A stretch of 64,000 nucleotides of DNA, from positions 2,542,001 to 2,606,000 of the forward strand of contig NZ_CP034689.1 in assembly GCF_003994415.1 (NCBI RefSeq), written 5' to 3'. Under the pieces are notes generated by a model. It ran no database searches, had not been told where the DNA came from, and saw only the letters and a program-made list of their open reading frames with translations. Each line of letters begins with the position of its first letter. Position 1 is the stretch's first letter. This stretch comes from Achromobacter spanius. Lineage in GTDB: Bacteria; Pseudomonadota; Gammaproteobacteria; Burkholderiales; Burkholderiaceae_B. Position numbers and translations under genes: made by a program. Below, one piece after another: positions 17,765 to 25,559 of this stretch.

Positions 17765-19165
17765 ATGGGGATCCATATCATCAAGATGCCCGACATCGGC
17801 GAAGGCATTGCCGAGGTTGAACTGGTGGGCTGGCACGTCAAGGTCGGCGACACGGTGGCCGAAGACCAGCCGCTGGCCGATGTGATGACCGACAAGGCCA
17901 CGGTGGAAATTCCGTCGCCCGTGGTCGGCAAGGTGATTGCGCTGGGCGGCGACGTGGGCCAGGTGATGGCCGTGGGCGGGGAATTGATCCGCCTGGAAGT
18001 GGAAGGCGAAGGCAACGTGCGCCCGGGATCGGGCGCGCCGCAGAAAGCGGCATCTGAAGGGGACAAGCCGGCAGGCAGTGACGCGTCCCCGTCCGCGCAA
18101 GGTGACGCTGGCGCGAAGGCGGGCGGCATCGCGGGGCAGATCGCGGCGTCGATGTCGCCGGCGGCCGCGTCGGCCTCCGCGTCGACCCAGCAAAAAGGCA
18201 ATCAACAGGCCGATCAACCACCGAGGCAACAAGCCGCGCGGTCCTCATCCGCATCCTCCACCACCCCGGCCGTGCCGCGCCAACCGGGCGACAAGCCCTT
18301 GGCCTCGCCCGCCGTGCGCAAACGCGCCTGGGACTTGGGTATCGAACTGCGCTTTGTTGCCGGCAGCGGCCCGGCCGGCCGTGTCATGCACGAAGACCTG
18401 GACGCCTATCTGCAATCGCAAGGCGCGGGCCAGGCCGCGCGCGGCGGGTCGGCCTATGTGGAACGTCACGATCAGGACGTGGTGCCCGTCATCGGGTTGC
18501 GCCGCAAGATCGCGCAGAAAATGGCCGAGTCCAAGCGCCGCATTCCCCACTTCAGCTACGTCGAGGAAATCGACGTGACCGAACTGGAAGACCTGCGCGT
18601 GCAACTGAACCAGAAATGGGGTGATTCGCGCGGCAAGCTGACCTTGCTGCCGCTCCTGGCGCGCGCCATGGTGGTGGCGCTGCGGGACTTTCCGCAGATC
18701 AATGCGCGTTATGACGACGAAGGCGGCGTGGTGACGCGCTTTGGCGCCGTGCATATCGGCATCGCCACGCAAAGCGATGGCGGCCTGATGGTGCCCGTCA
18801 TGCGCCACGCCGAAGCGCGCGACGTTTGGTCCATGGCGGCCGAGATCGGGCGTCTGGCGCAGGCGGTGCGCAGTGGCACGGCCGGGCGCGACGAGCTGTC
18901 CGGTTCCACCATCACCATCACCAGCCTGGGTCCCTTGGGCGGCATCGTCACCACGCCGGTGATCAACCACCCCGAGGTGGGCATCGTGGGCGTGAACCGC
19001 ATCGTTGAGCGGCCGGCGTTCCGCAATGGCGCCGTGGTGGCGCGCAAGCTGATGAATCTGTCGTCGTCGTTTGACCACCGCGTGGTGGACGGCATGGACG
19101 CGGCGCGCTTCATCCAGGCGGTGCGCGCGCTGCTGGAACAACCCGCGCTGCTTTTCGTGGAGTAA
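17765..19165 (+). CDS. bkdB: Dihydrolipoamide acyltransferase E2 of branched-chain complex
   Basis: Core of the complex, 466 aa. One lipoyl domain is present, with the modified Lys44 in D-K-A-T. A low-complexity Ala/Ser/Gln-rich linker covers about 85-178. The E1/E3-binding domain follows (S-P-A-V-R-K-R-A-W-D-L-G, about 180-215). The catalytic domain carries His438 and Asp442 in D-H-R-V-V-D-G. I chose the ATG at 17765, 1 bp after the bkdA2 stop, because it opens directly into the lipoyl domain. It transfers the branched acyl group to CoA. Confidence 0.95.
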   Translation: MGIHIIKMPDIGEGIAEVELVGWHVKVGDTVAEDQPLADVMTDKATVEIPSPVVGKVIALGGDVGQVMAVGGELIRLEVEGEGNVRPGSGAPQKAASEGDKPAGSDASPSAQGDAGAKAGGIAGQIAASMSPAAASASASTQQKGNQQADQPPRQQAARSSSASSTTPAVPRQPGDKPLASPAVRKRAWDLGIELRFVAGSGPAGRVMHEDLDAYLQSQGAGQAARGGSAYVERHDQDVVPVIGLRRKIAQKMAESKRRIPHFSYVEEIDVTELEDLRVQLNQKWGDSRGKLTLLPLLARAMVVALRDFPQINARYDDEGGVVTRFGAVHIGIATQSDGGLMVPVMRHAEARDVWSMAAEIGRLAQAVRSGTAGRDELSGSTITITSLGPLGGIVTTPVINHPEVGIVGVNRIVERPAFRNGAVVARKLMNLSSSFDHRVVDGMDAARFIQAVRALLEQPALLFVE

Positions 19166-19167
19166 GC

Positions 19168-20583
19168 ATGAGTCAGATCACAAAGACTACGACCTTGCTG
19201 GTGATTGGCGGCGGCCCCGGCGGCTACGTGGCCGCCATCCGCGCCGGGCAATTGGGCGTGCCGACCCTGCTGGTTGAAGGCGCGCAACTGGGCGGCACCT
19301 GCCTGAACATCGGCTGCATTCCGTCCAAGGCGCTGATCCACGCGGCCGAGGAATTCGACAAGGCGCGGCACTATGCGGGGGAATCCGCGGGTCAGTCCGG
19401 CATTGGTATTTCAGTGTCCGCCCCGGCCATCGACATCGCGCGGACCGTGTCCTGGAAAGACGGCATCGTCGGCAAGCTGACCGGCGGCGTCGGCGCGTTG
19501 TTGAAGAAGAACGGCGTGCAAGTGGTGCAGGGCTGGGCGCACCTGCTGGATGGCAAGACCGCCGAGGTCACCACCGCCGATGGCGGCACCATGCGCATTC
19601 AATGCGAACACCTGTTGCTGGCGGCCGGGTCCGAACCCACGCCGCTGGTATCGATGCCGTTCGGCGGCATCGTGGAGTCATCCACCCAGGCCCTGTCGCC
19701 CACGTCCATCCCCAAGCAGTTGGTGGTGGTGGGCGGCGGCTACATCGGGCTGGAACTGGGCACCGTGTACCGCAAGCTGGGCGCGGAAGTCGCCGTGGTG
19801 GAAGCGCAGGACCGCATCCTGCCAACCTATGACGCCGAACTGACCAAGCCGGTGGCTGCCGCGCTGACCAAGATGGGCGTGGCCCTGCACCTGAACCGCA
19901 AGGTGCTGGGCTTGAACGCGGCGGGCAACGCGGTGCGTATCCAGGACGCATCCGGCGCCGAAACCCTGTTGCCGGCCGACCGCGTGCTGATCGCCGTGGG
20001 CCGCCGTCCGCGCACGCAGGGCTGGGGGCTGGAAAGCCTGCAACTGGATCGCAAGGGCAACGCGCTGCGCATCGACGACCAATGCCGCACGTCGATGCGC
20101 GACGTCTGGGCCATTGGCGACATTGCCGGTGAACCGATGCTGGCGCACCGCGCCATGGCGCAGGGCGAGATGGTGGCGGAACTGGTGGCGGGCAAACGCC
20201 GCCACTTCCAGCCCGCATCGATTCCCGCTGTGTGCTTTACCGACCCCGAAGTGGTGGTGGCGGGCTTGTCGCCGTCGGACGCGGAAGCAGCCGGGTTGGA
20301 CTGCCTGGCGGCATCGTTCCCGTTTGCCGCCAATGGCCGCGCCATGACGCTGGAATCCACCGACGGTTTTGTCCGCGTGGTGGCCCGGCGCGACAACCAT
20401 CTGATCGTGGGGTGGCAGGCGGTGGGGCGCGGGGTGTCGGAGCTATCGACGGCGTTTGGCCAATCGCTGGAAATGGGCGCCACGCTGGAAGACGTGGCGG
20501 GCACCATACACGCGCATCCGACCTTGGGCGAAGCGGTGCAGGAAGCGGCGCTCAAGGCACTGGGCCACGCGCTGCACATTTGA
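19168..20583 (+). CDS. lpdV: Dihydrolipoamide dehydrogenase E3 (Bkd-specific)
   Basis: Flavoprotein that reoxidises the lipoyl group using NAD+. 471 aa. The FAD motif G-G-G-P-G-G is at 14-19 and the redox-active pair Cys45/Cys50 sits in G-T-C-L-N-I-G-C. The second dinucleotide motif G-G-G-Y-I-G-L-E is near 190. The C-terminal active-site His450 and Glu455 (H-P-T-L-G-E) are present. As last gene of the bkd operon, 2 bp after bkdB, it is the E3 dedicated to this complex, by analogy with Pseudomonas LPD-Val. Confidence 0.94.
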   Translation: MSQITKTTTLLVIGGGPGGYVAAIRAGQLGVPTLLVEGAQLGGTCLNIGCIPSKALIHAAEEFDKARHYAGESAGQSGIGISVSAPAIDIARTVSWKDGIVGKLTGGVGALLKKNGVQVVQGWAHLLDGKTAEVTTADGGTMRIQCEHLLLAAGSEPTPLVSMPFGGIVESSTQALSPTSIPKQLVVVGGGYIGLELGTVYRKLGAEVAVVEAQDRILPTYDAELTKPVAAALTKMGVALHLNRKVLGLNAAGNAVRIQDASGAETLLPADRVLIAVGRRPRTQGWGLESLQLDRKGNALRIDDQCRTSMRDVWAIGDIAGEPMLAHRAMAQGEMVAELVAGKRRHFQPASIPAVCFTDPEVVVAGLSPSDAEAAGLDCLAASFPFAANGRAMTLESTDGFVRVVARRDNHLIVGWQAVGRGVSELSTAFGQSLEMGATLEDVAGTIHAHPTLGEAVQEAALKALGHALHI

Positions 20584-20617
20584 TTCGTCGTTTGTTGATC
20601 GATGCTGATCGATGATC

Positions 20618-20647
20618 AGCCGGTGGCGGCAATTGCCGCTACCGGCT
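20618..20647. terminator. Hairpin between convergent lpdV and PPDK-domain gene
   Basis: A 13-position stem with one G-T pair (20618-20630 with 20635-20647) around an AATT loop lies 35 bp after the lpdV stop. It overlaps the stop codon of the convergent gene. No T-run follows, so terminator function is likely but not textbook. Confidence 0.5.
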
Positions 20648-22690
20648 GCCGTCGATATACGGCCGCGCCTGCAAGACAATGATGTGGTCGCCCTGCACGG
20701 CCCATTCGATATCCTGATCCACATTGCCCAAACGCAGCTTGATCTGCTTGCCCACGGCGGCCAGCCTCGCGACGAGCGCATCGTTCAGCACTTGTCGTGA
20801 TCCTTCGATCGGCACTTCGCGCACGCCACCCGCGGCGTCCGCCACCAACTGCGTGTCCTCGGCGGAACGGCTCAGCACCTGCACCGCCTTGGACCACGTC
20901 GAATACATCAGTTGCTCTGCCTGGCGCTTGCCTTCCACCACCTTGATGCCCAGCCCGCGCTTGGCGGAAATGTACGTGACGTAGCGGCGCGACGCATCAA
21001 AGGGATCGCGCGTGATCATCACGCCCGAGCTGTCCGACGCCGCCGCCTGTTGCACCAGCACCGCCATCACCACGGCATCCTGACCGATGCCGGCCGCGCG
21101 CCGGGCCTCGTAGGCTTCAAAGTTGTAGACCGACGCCCATACCGTCTGCACGGCTTGCGCCAAGGCATCGGCCCGCGTCACGTTGGGCACCGTGGTGTAC
21201 AGGCCCGCGCCACTGAAGCCGGGCAGGTCTTCGGAATTGGATGAGCTGCGCACGAACACGCCGCGTCCCTTTAACTGCTGTTGCCAGCGTTCGCGCCAGG
21301 CGGCGGCCAGCGCGGCGTCGGGCGGGGCGGTGATGATGTCCTGGCGCAAGGCGGCCAGTTCGGCGCGGCGCACCTTGGCGTCACGGGCGAAGTCGGGCCG
21401 TTGTTCCAGCGCGGCGATACGTTGCGGGATGCCCAACTGCTTCATGAATGCCGCGTACTGGGCAAAGGGAATGCAGAAGCCGTCCGGCACGCTGGCCAGC
21501 GGCGGCAGCGCCGATTTAAGTGCGCCCAGGTTGGCCGCCTTGACCCCGCAGTACCGGCTGTCGCGCGTGGCCATGCCCGTCAGCGGCTTCAGCGTGTGCA
21601 CCGATAGGTCGGGCTTGGGCAGCGGCAGGGCGGCTGCTTTGGGCGGGTCGTTGGGCTTGCCTTCGGGGTTGTCCTCGGGTTTGGCCTCCGGCTTGGCAAT
21701 GGGCTGCACCTGATAGCCGTTACTAGTCACCGTCAGTTCCACCCACTGGCCGTCATACTTGCCCAGCGCCGCGACGGCATCGCGCACGTAAGCGTTGGGA
21801 ATGCGCCAGCCCTTGGCCAGCAGGTTCACATGCGACAGCAAGGTGGAGGGCCGCTGCGTGACCAGGCCCGCGACCGGCGAGATGGCGACGGGCACTTCGT
21901 CCAGCACCACGATATCGGTGGGCGCCAGATCCGGCGTGTCATCCACCGACTTCACGATACGCAAGCGGCCCTGCGCATGGCCGGTGTTCAGCGGCAAGAA
22001 CGTCTGCTCGCGCAGTAACGCCTCTTGCGTCACGAAGGCCAGGCTGGCGGTTTGCGCGGTCTGCTCTTGCGCCGTGGAGTTCGTCTTGAAACGCACCGGC
22101 TCGTAGAACGTGGCGCGCAGCTTGTCTTCGGTCAGGCGCAGCAGTGCGGGCGTGACTTGGTCGCCTTCCCAGAATTCGTAGGTGTAGCCGGGCAGGTCGT
22201 GCTGCCAGCTCAGGGTGCCGAACAAGAGCCGCCGCTTGGGGTCCTTGTATTGCGCGATCAGCGCGGCCCGGTCCGTGCCCGGCAGCAGCCGGTGTGCGCG
22301 CGCAAAGTTCTCGTGCAGGGAATAGCGCGGCGTGTCGACGTAATAGATGCGGTCGCCGCGCTCGCGGTCAATCACGAACAGCACATGCGGAATCTCAAGC
22401 GGCGTGCCGGCGTTGTAGACGCGGGCCAGTTGCTGGAATTCGGCCTGCGTGCCGATCCGATCCAGATACGCCGGGCCTCCACGCTTCGCGCCTTCCTGCG
22501 GCGGCGTCGCGAGTTCGTCGGGGCGCAGGGGGCGGGCGTTCTCGTAGGGAGAAGGCTTGCGGGCGGTTTGCGCCAGGGCCTCGGAGCCGCTGCCGGTGGC
22601 AAGCAGCAAGCCAAACGCGCTCAGAATAATCGGGCAAACACGCAGCCTGCGCGGCAGGCCAACACGGCGTAAGGCAGGCGATAGCGGCAT
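20639..22690 (-). CDS. Exported protein with PEP synthase-type (PPDK_N) ATP-grasp domain
   Basis: 683 aa. The N-terminus has a positively charged region rich in Arg and a hydrophobic stretch ending A-L-A-Q near residue 40, which looks like a signal peptide. Residues about 60-370 match nothing I can name. From about 405 a PPDK_N ATP-grasp domain runs to the end (G-V-K-A-A-N-L-G-A-L, V-F-V-R-S-S-S-N-S-E-D-L, V-M-I-T-R-D-P-F, V-L-Q-A-R-P-Y). The phosphohistidine swivelling domain and PEP-binding barrel of true PEP synthase are absent, so it cannot catalyse that reaction alone. I chose the ATG at 22690 for the signal peptide; the frame is open to 22873. Confidence 0.75.
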   Translation of the reverse strand: MPLSPALRRVGLPRRLRVCPIILSAFGLLLATGSGSEALAQTARKPSPYENARPLRPDELATPPQEGAKRGGPAYLDRIGTQAEFQQLARVYNAGTPLEIPHVLFVIDRERGDRIYYVDTPRYSLHENFARAHRLLPGTDRAALIAQYKDPKRRLLFGTLSWQHDLPGYTYEFWEGDQVTPALLRLTEDKLRATFYEPVRFKTNSTAQEQTAQTASLAFVTQEALLREQTFLPLNTGHAQGRLRIVKSVDDTPDLAPTDIVVLDEVPVAISPVAGLVTQRPSTLLSHVNLLAKGWRIPNAYVRDAVAALGKYDGQWVELTVTSNGYQVQPIAKPEAKPEDNPEGKPNDPPKAAALPLPKPDLSVHTLKPLTGMATRDSRYCGVKAANLGALKSALPPLASVPDGFCIPFAQYAAFMKQLGIPQRIAALEQRPDFARDAKVRRAELAALRQDIITAPPDAALAAAWRERWQQQLKGRGVFVRSSSNSEDLPGFSGAGLYTTVPNVTRADALAQAVQTVWASVYNFEAYEARRAAGIGQDAVVMAVLVQQAAASDSSGVMITRDPFDASRRYVTYISAKRGLGIKVVEGKRQAEQLMYSTWSKAVQVLSRSAEDTQLVADAAGGVREVPIEGSRQVLNDALVARLAAVGKQIKLRLGNVDQDIEWAVQGDHIIVLQARPYIDGSR

Positions 22691-22860
22691 GAAATAGGGG
22701 GCGGGTCGCAAGGAGTTGCGATGATATCGGAGCGCCGGCCCTGGCCTGTAGGCGAGTGTTTCCAGATGTGGCCAGTCATGCGTGGCCCATGCGCGCTGAA
22801 TCGGCGCAACGAAAATACCCAATTCCAGTGATACGCGCCCAACGACGATTCCCGTGTAAT

Positions 22861-22984
22861 CCAGTCTCGGCAATCAGCCGCGCCGGCGGCGCGAGAGCCA
22901 CCCTGTTTTCGCACGCGCGGACTGGGAGCGGTTTCTCGTAGGGCCATTTACGCAGGGGGAGCGAAAGCTGCCCCTGTTTTTTTT
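22861..22984 (+). ncRNA. Candidate small RNA ending in intrinsic terminator
   Basis: There is no rightward gene upstream of the strong rightward terminator at 22953-22984, so something short must be transcribed into it. Upstream the sequence can fold: CCAGTC near 22861 pairs with GACTGG near 22920, enclosing a CGCGCC-GGC-GGCGCG hairpin near 22880-22895. No known RNA family is recognised and no strong promoter is visible; TGTAAT near 22855 is a weak -10 candidate. The 5' end is a guess. Confidence 0.3.
22953..22984 (+). terminator. Strong intrinsic terminator with GAAA loop, no upstream gene on this strand
   Basis: A 10-bp stem with one mismatch (22953-22962 with 22967-22976) closed by a GAAA tetraloop is followed by eight T residues (22977-22984). 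It is oriented rightward. The nearest rightward gene upstream, lpdV, ends 2.4 kb away beyond its own hairpin. Confidence 0.8.
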
Positions 22985-23110
22985 CGGCTGAGGAATTGCG
23001 TTGGAGAAGTGAGGGATACCGTCGCCCGGTCTGATTTTCACCTGACGGCCGCGAGATTTTTGAGAAGGTCCTCTAAGGTGGCGCTGGGAGGAGACGGCGA
23101 CAACGGACAC

Positions 23111-23148
23111 AACACGGGTGTTAATAAGGACATCAGATGTGTTGTAAT
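23111..23148 (+). promoter_or_regulatory. Candidate hicAB operator/promoter
   Basis: Two dyads lie 54-29 bp before hicA: AACAC-GG-GTGTT (23111-23122) and ACATC-A-GATGT (23130-23140). The second abuts a -10-like TGTAAT (23143-23148). HicB proteins with a C-terminal helix-turn-helix repress their own operon, and this is where such a site would be expected. No good -35 is visible. Confidence 0.4.
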
Positions 23149-23176
23149 CTTGGCCTGTCGCTGCGTTCACATACGC

Positions 23177-23362
23177 ATGACCTACAGCGAATTCAAAAGA
23201 TGGCTGGAACGGCAAGGCGCGGTATTCGTACCGCATCGTTCAGGGAGTAGCCACTATCGTGTGACGTTAAACGGAGTGACTACGATTTTTCCATTTCACG
23301 GTTCAAAGGAAATGGGAAAACACCTGGAGCATCAGCTCAAAAAGCAGTTGGGTTTGAAGTGA
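23177..23362 (+). CDS. hicA: HicA-family toxin (mRNA interferase)
   Basis: 61-aa protein of the HicA double-stranded-RNA-binding-fold family, which cleaves mRNA during translation. It opens M-T-Y-S-E-F-K-R-W-L, the usual family start, and carries the catalytic His26 in G-S-S-H-Y-R. The C-terminal lysine-rich helix (residues 45-61) is typical. I chose the ATG at 23177 from the family start; the frame is open 168 bp further upstream, but those residues look unlike HicA. No clear ribosome site precedes it. The antitoxin gene follows 78 bp downstream. Confidence 0.88.
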   Translation: MTYSEFKRWLERQGAVFVPHRSGSSHYRVTLNGVTTIFPFHGSKEMGKHLEHQLKKQLGLK

Positions 23363-23440
23363 CGCGCTTATTCCGGCCATTCGCTTTCAATCCGAGCCGC
23401 ACTACCCCTTGCGGGGATTCCCGAAAATCAGGAGGCCATT

Positions 23441-23860
23441 GTGCTGACCTATCCCTATACCCTCACTCCCGACACCAACGATACGTTGTTGGTGTTGTTT
23501 CCGGACTTCCCGGAGGCGACAAGTGTTGGGGATGACGAGCAAGACGCTGCCGTGAACGCCTTGGAGGCGCTTGAGGCCGCGCTGGAGATTTACTTCGACG
23601 AGCGCCGACCCATCCCGCTGCCCAGTCTTGACCGGCCAACACCGTACTCCGTGACGTTGCCGGCCGTCGTGACGAGCAAAGTGTTCCTGTCCAACGAGAT
23701 GATCCGGCAAGGTGTGCGTAAAGCAGAGATGGCCCGCCGCTTGGGTGTTCATATGCCGCAGGTCGATCGTCTGTTGAACCTGCGTCATTCGTCACGGATC
23801 GAGCAGGTGGAGGCGGCACTGGAGAAGCTTGGCCGTCGCCTGGACGTATCGATCGCCTAG
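23441..23860 (+). CDS. hicB: HicB-family antitoxin
   Basis: 139-aa partner of HicA. The N-terminal half is the partial RNase-H-like HicB fold (Y-P-Y-T-L-T-P, then L-F-P-D-F-P-E-A near 19-26, followed by the A-L-E-A-L-E-A-A-L helix). The C-terminal half is a helix-turn-helix (K-A-E-M-A-R-R-L-G-V-H-M-P-Q-V-D-R-L-L-N, about 94-113). It neutralises the toxin and probably represses the operon. Translation starts at GTG 23441, supported by GGAGG 5 bp upstream. Order toxin then antitoxin is normal for hicAB. Confidence 0.88.
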   Translation: MLTYPYTLTPDTNDTLLVLFPDFPEATSVGDDEQDAAVNALEALEAALEIYFDERRPIPLPSLDRPTPYSVTLPAVVTSKVFLSNEMIRQGVRKAEMARRLGVHMPQVDRLLNLRHSSRIEQVEAALEKLGRRLDVSIA

Positions 23861-23916
23861 CGACTACCCCGGGATATTCCGCACCAAGCCCTCTATGGGT
23901 TCATTGCCTCCGACGC

Positions 23917-23944
23917 AACAAGGCCCCCTGTCGGGGGCCTTGTT
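23917..23944. terminator. Bidirectional terminator between hicB and argH
   Basis: A perfect 12-bp stem (23917-23928 with 23933-23944) with a TGTC loop separates convergent hicB and argH. Its arms end in AACA and TGTT, giving T-rich 3' sides rightward (TGTTTTAC) and partly leftward. Confidence 0.85.
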
Positions 23945-23977
23945 TTACTTGGTTCACCAAGCCAGCCTGAGCCGGAA

Positions 23978-25399
23978 TCAGCCTTCGGCCGTTTCCGCCA
24001 GTACGCGCCGGGCTTCTTCGGCCACGCGTTCGGGGGCGGTGCCGCCGACGTGCTTGCGGGCGGCTACCGAGCCTTCCAGCGTCAGCACCTGGTGGACGTC
24101 GTCGCCAATCTGGGCGTGGTAGGCCTTGAGTTCGTCGGTGGACAGGTCGGCCAGGTCGCAGCCGCGTTGTTCGCAGTCGCGCACGGCGTGGGCCACCACT
24201 TCGTGGGCGTCGCGGAAGGGCACGCCGCGCTTGACCAGGTAGTCGGCCAGGTCGGTGGCGGTGGCGAAGCCTTGCAGGGCGGCGGCGCGCATGTTGTCGG
24301 CCTTGACCTTGATGCCGGCAGCCATGTCGGCAAAGATGGTCAGCGTGTCGCGCACGGTGTCCACGGTGTCGAACAGGCCTTCCTTGTCTTCCTGGTTGTC
24401 CTTGTTGTAGGCCAGGGGTTGGCCTTTCATCAGGGTCAGCAGGGCGACCAGGTTGCCGTTGACGCGGCCGGTCTTGCCACGGGCAAGCTCGGGCACGTCG
24501 GGGTTTTTCTTTTGCGGCATGATCGAGCTGCCGGTGCAGAAGCGGTCGGCCAGGTCGATGAAGCCCACGCGCGGGCTCATCCAGAGCACCAGCTCTTCGG
24601 ACAGGCGCGACACGTGCGTCATGATCAGCGCGCCGGCGGCGCAGAATTCGATGGCGAAGTCGCGGTCGGACACGGCGTCCAGCGAATTGCGGCACACGCC
24701 GTCAAAGCCCAGCGTCTTGGCGACGCGCTCGCGGTCGATGGGGAACGACGTGCCGGCCAGGGCGGCGGCGCCCAGCGGCAGGCGGTTCACGCGGCGGCGG
24801 CAGTCGGCCAGGCGCTCGGCGTCGCGGCCGAACATTTCGGCGTAGGCCAGCAGGTGGTGGCCGAAGGTTACGGGTTGGGCAACTTGCAGATGGGTGAAGC
24901 CCGGCATGATGGTGCCGGCGTTTTCCAGGGCCACGGCGGCCAGGGCGTGGCGCAGTTGGCGCAGCAGGTCTTGCAGGTTGTCGATTTCGTCGCGCAGCCA
25001 CAGGCGGATGTCGGTGGCCACCTGGTCGTTGCGCGAACGGCCGGTGTGCAGGCGCTTGCCCGCGTCGCCCACCAGTTCCACCAGGCGCTTTTCGATGTTC
25101 AGGTGCACGTCTTCCAGATCCAGCAGCCATTGGAAGCTGCCGGCGTCGATTTCAGACAGGATCTGGGTCATGCCACGCTGGATGTCGGCCAGGTCTTGCG
25201 CGCCGATGATGCCTTGGGCGGCCAGCATGTCCGCATGCGCGAGCGAGCCCTGGATGTCGTGGCGCGCCAGGCGCTTGTCGAAATCCACGGACGCCGTGTA
25301 GCGTTTGACGAGTTCGGATACCGGTTCCGAGAACCGGGCGGACCAGGCCTGCGCCTTGTTGGCGAACTGGTTTTGATCGGGGGAGGGAGTGTTTGCCAT
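23978..25399 (-). CDS. argH: Argininosuccinate lyase
   Basis: Last step of arginine synthesis: splits argininosuccinate into arginine and fumarate. 473 aa from the ATG at 25399, normal for the family; the frame extends upstream to 25522 but without homology. The fumarase/aspartase-superfamily signature G-S-S-I-M-P-Q-K-K-N-P is at 290-300, with the catalytic Ser in that loop. H-T-G-R-S-R-N-D-Q near 110 is also diagnostic. It is divergent from the mechanosensitive channel gene and is a single-gene unit here. Confidence 0.97.
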   Translation of the reverse strand: MANTPSPDQNQFANKAQAWSARFSEPVSELVKRYTASVDFDKRLARHDIQGSLAHADMLAAQGIIGAQDLADIQRGMTQILSEIDAGSFQWLLDLEDVHLNIEKRLVELVGDAGKRLHTGRSRNDQVATDIRLWLRDEIDNLQDLLRQLRHALAAVALENAGTIMPGFTHLQVAQPVTFGHHLLAYAEMFGRDAERLADCRRRVNRLPLGAAALAGTSFPIDRERVAKTLGFDGVCRNSLDAVSDRDFAIEFCAAGALIMTHVSRLSEELVLWMSPRVGFIDLADRFCTGSSIMPQKKNPDVPELARGKTGRVNGNLVALLTLMKGQPLAYNKDNQEDKEGLFDTVDTVRDTLTIFADMAAGIKVKADNMRAAALQGFATATDLADYLVKRGVPFRDAHEVVAHAVRDCEQRGCDLADLSTDELKAYHAQIGDDVHQVLTLEGSVAARKHVGGTAPERVAEEARRVLAETAEG

Positions 25400-25559
25400 G
25401 ATGGGCGGAATTATAGGGCCTGCCGACAAGCCGGCGCACGCGGGGGCCGCCCCGGCCCTGATTTCCCGGGCGCGACAGCGCGCCAACGCCCGACTTGTCG
25501 GATAATCCAGCGTTGGTTTCAAGTCGTTGTTTCAAGAACTTAGAGCGAGTCAAAGACAT

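Larger units (their letters stand above)
22691..23176. other. Intergenic region with orphan terminator and hicAB promoter region
   Basis: 486 bp between the leftward PPDK-domain gene and rightward hicA. It holds a possible small RNA ending in a strong rightward terminator (22953-22984) and two dyads just before hicA (23111-23122 and 23130-23140) with a TGTAAT -10-like box at 23143-23148. The upstream extension of the PPDK-domain frame to 22873 is not supported as coding. No other gene is seen. Confidence 0.55.

Noticed and set aside
23009..23176. Longer HicA start
   Set aside because: Extra 56 residues are unlike HicA; family proteins begin at the M-T-Y-S-E-F segment.
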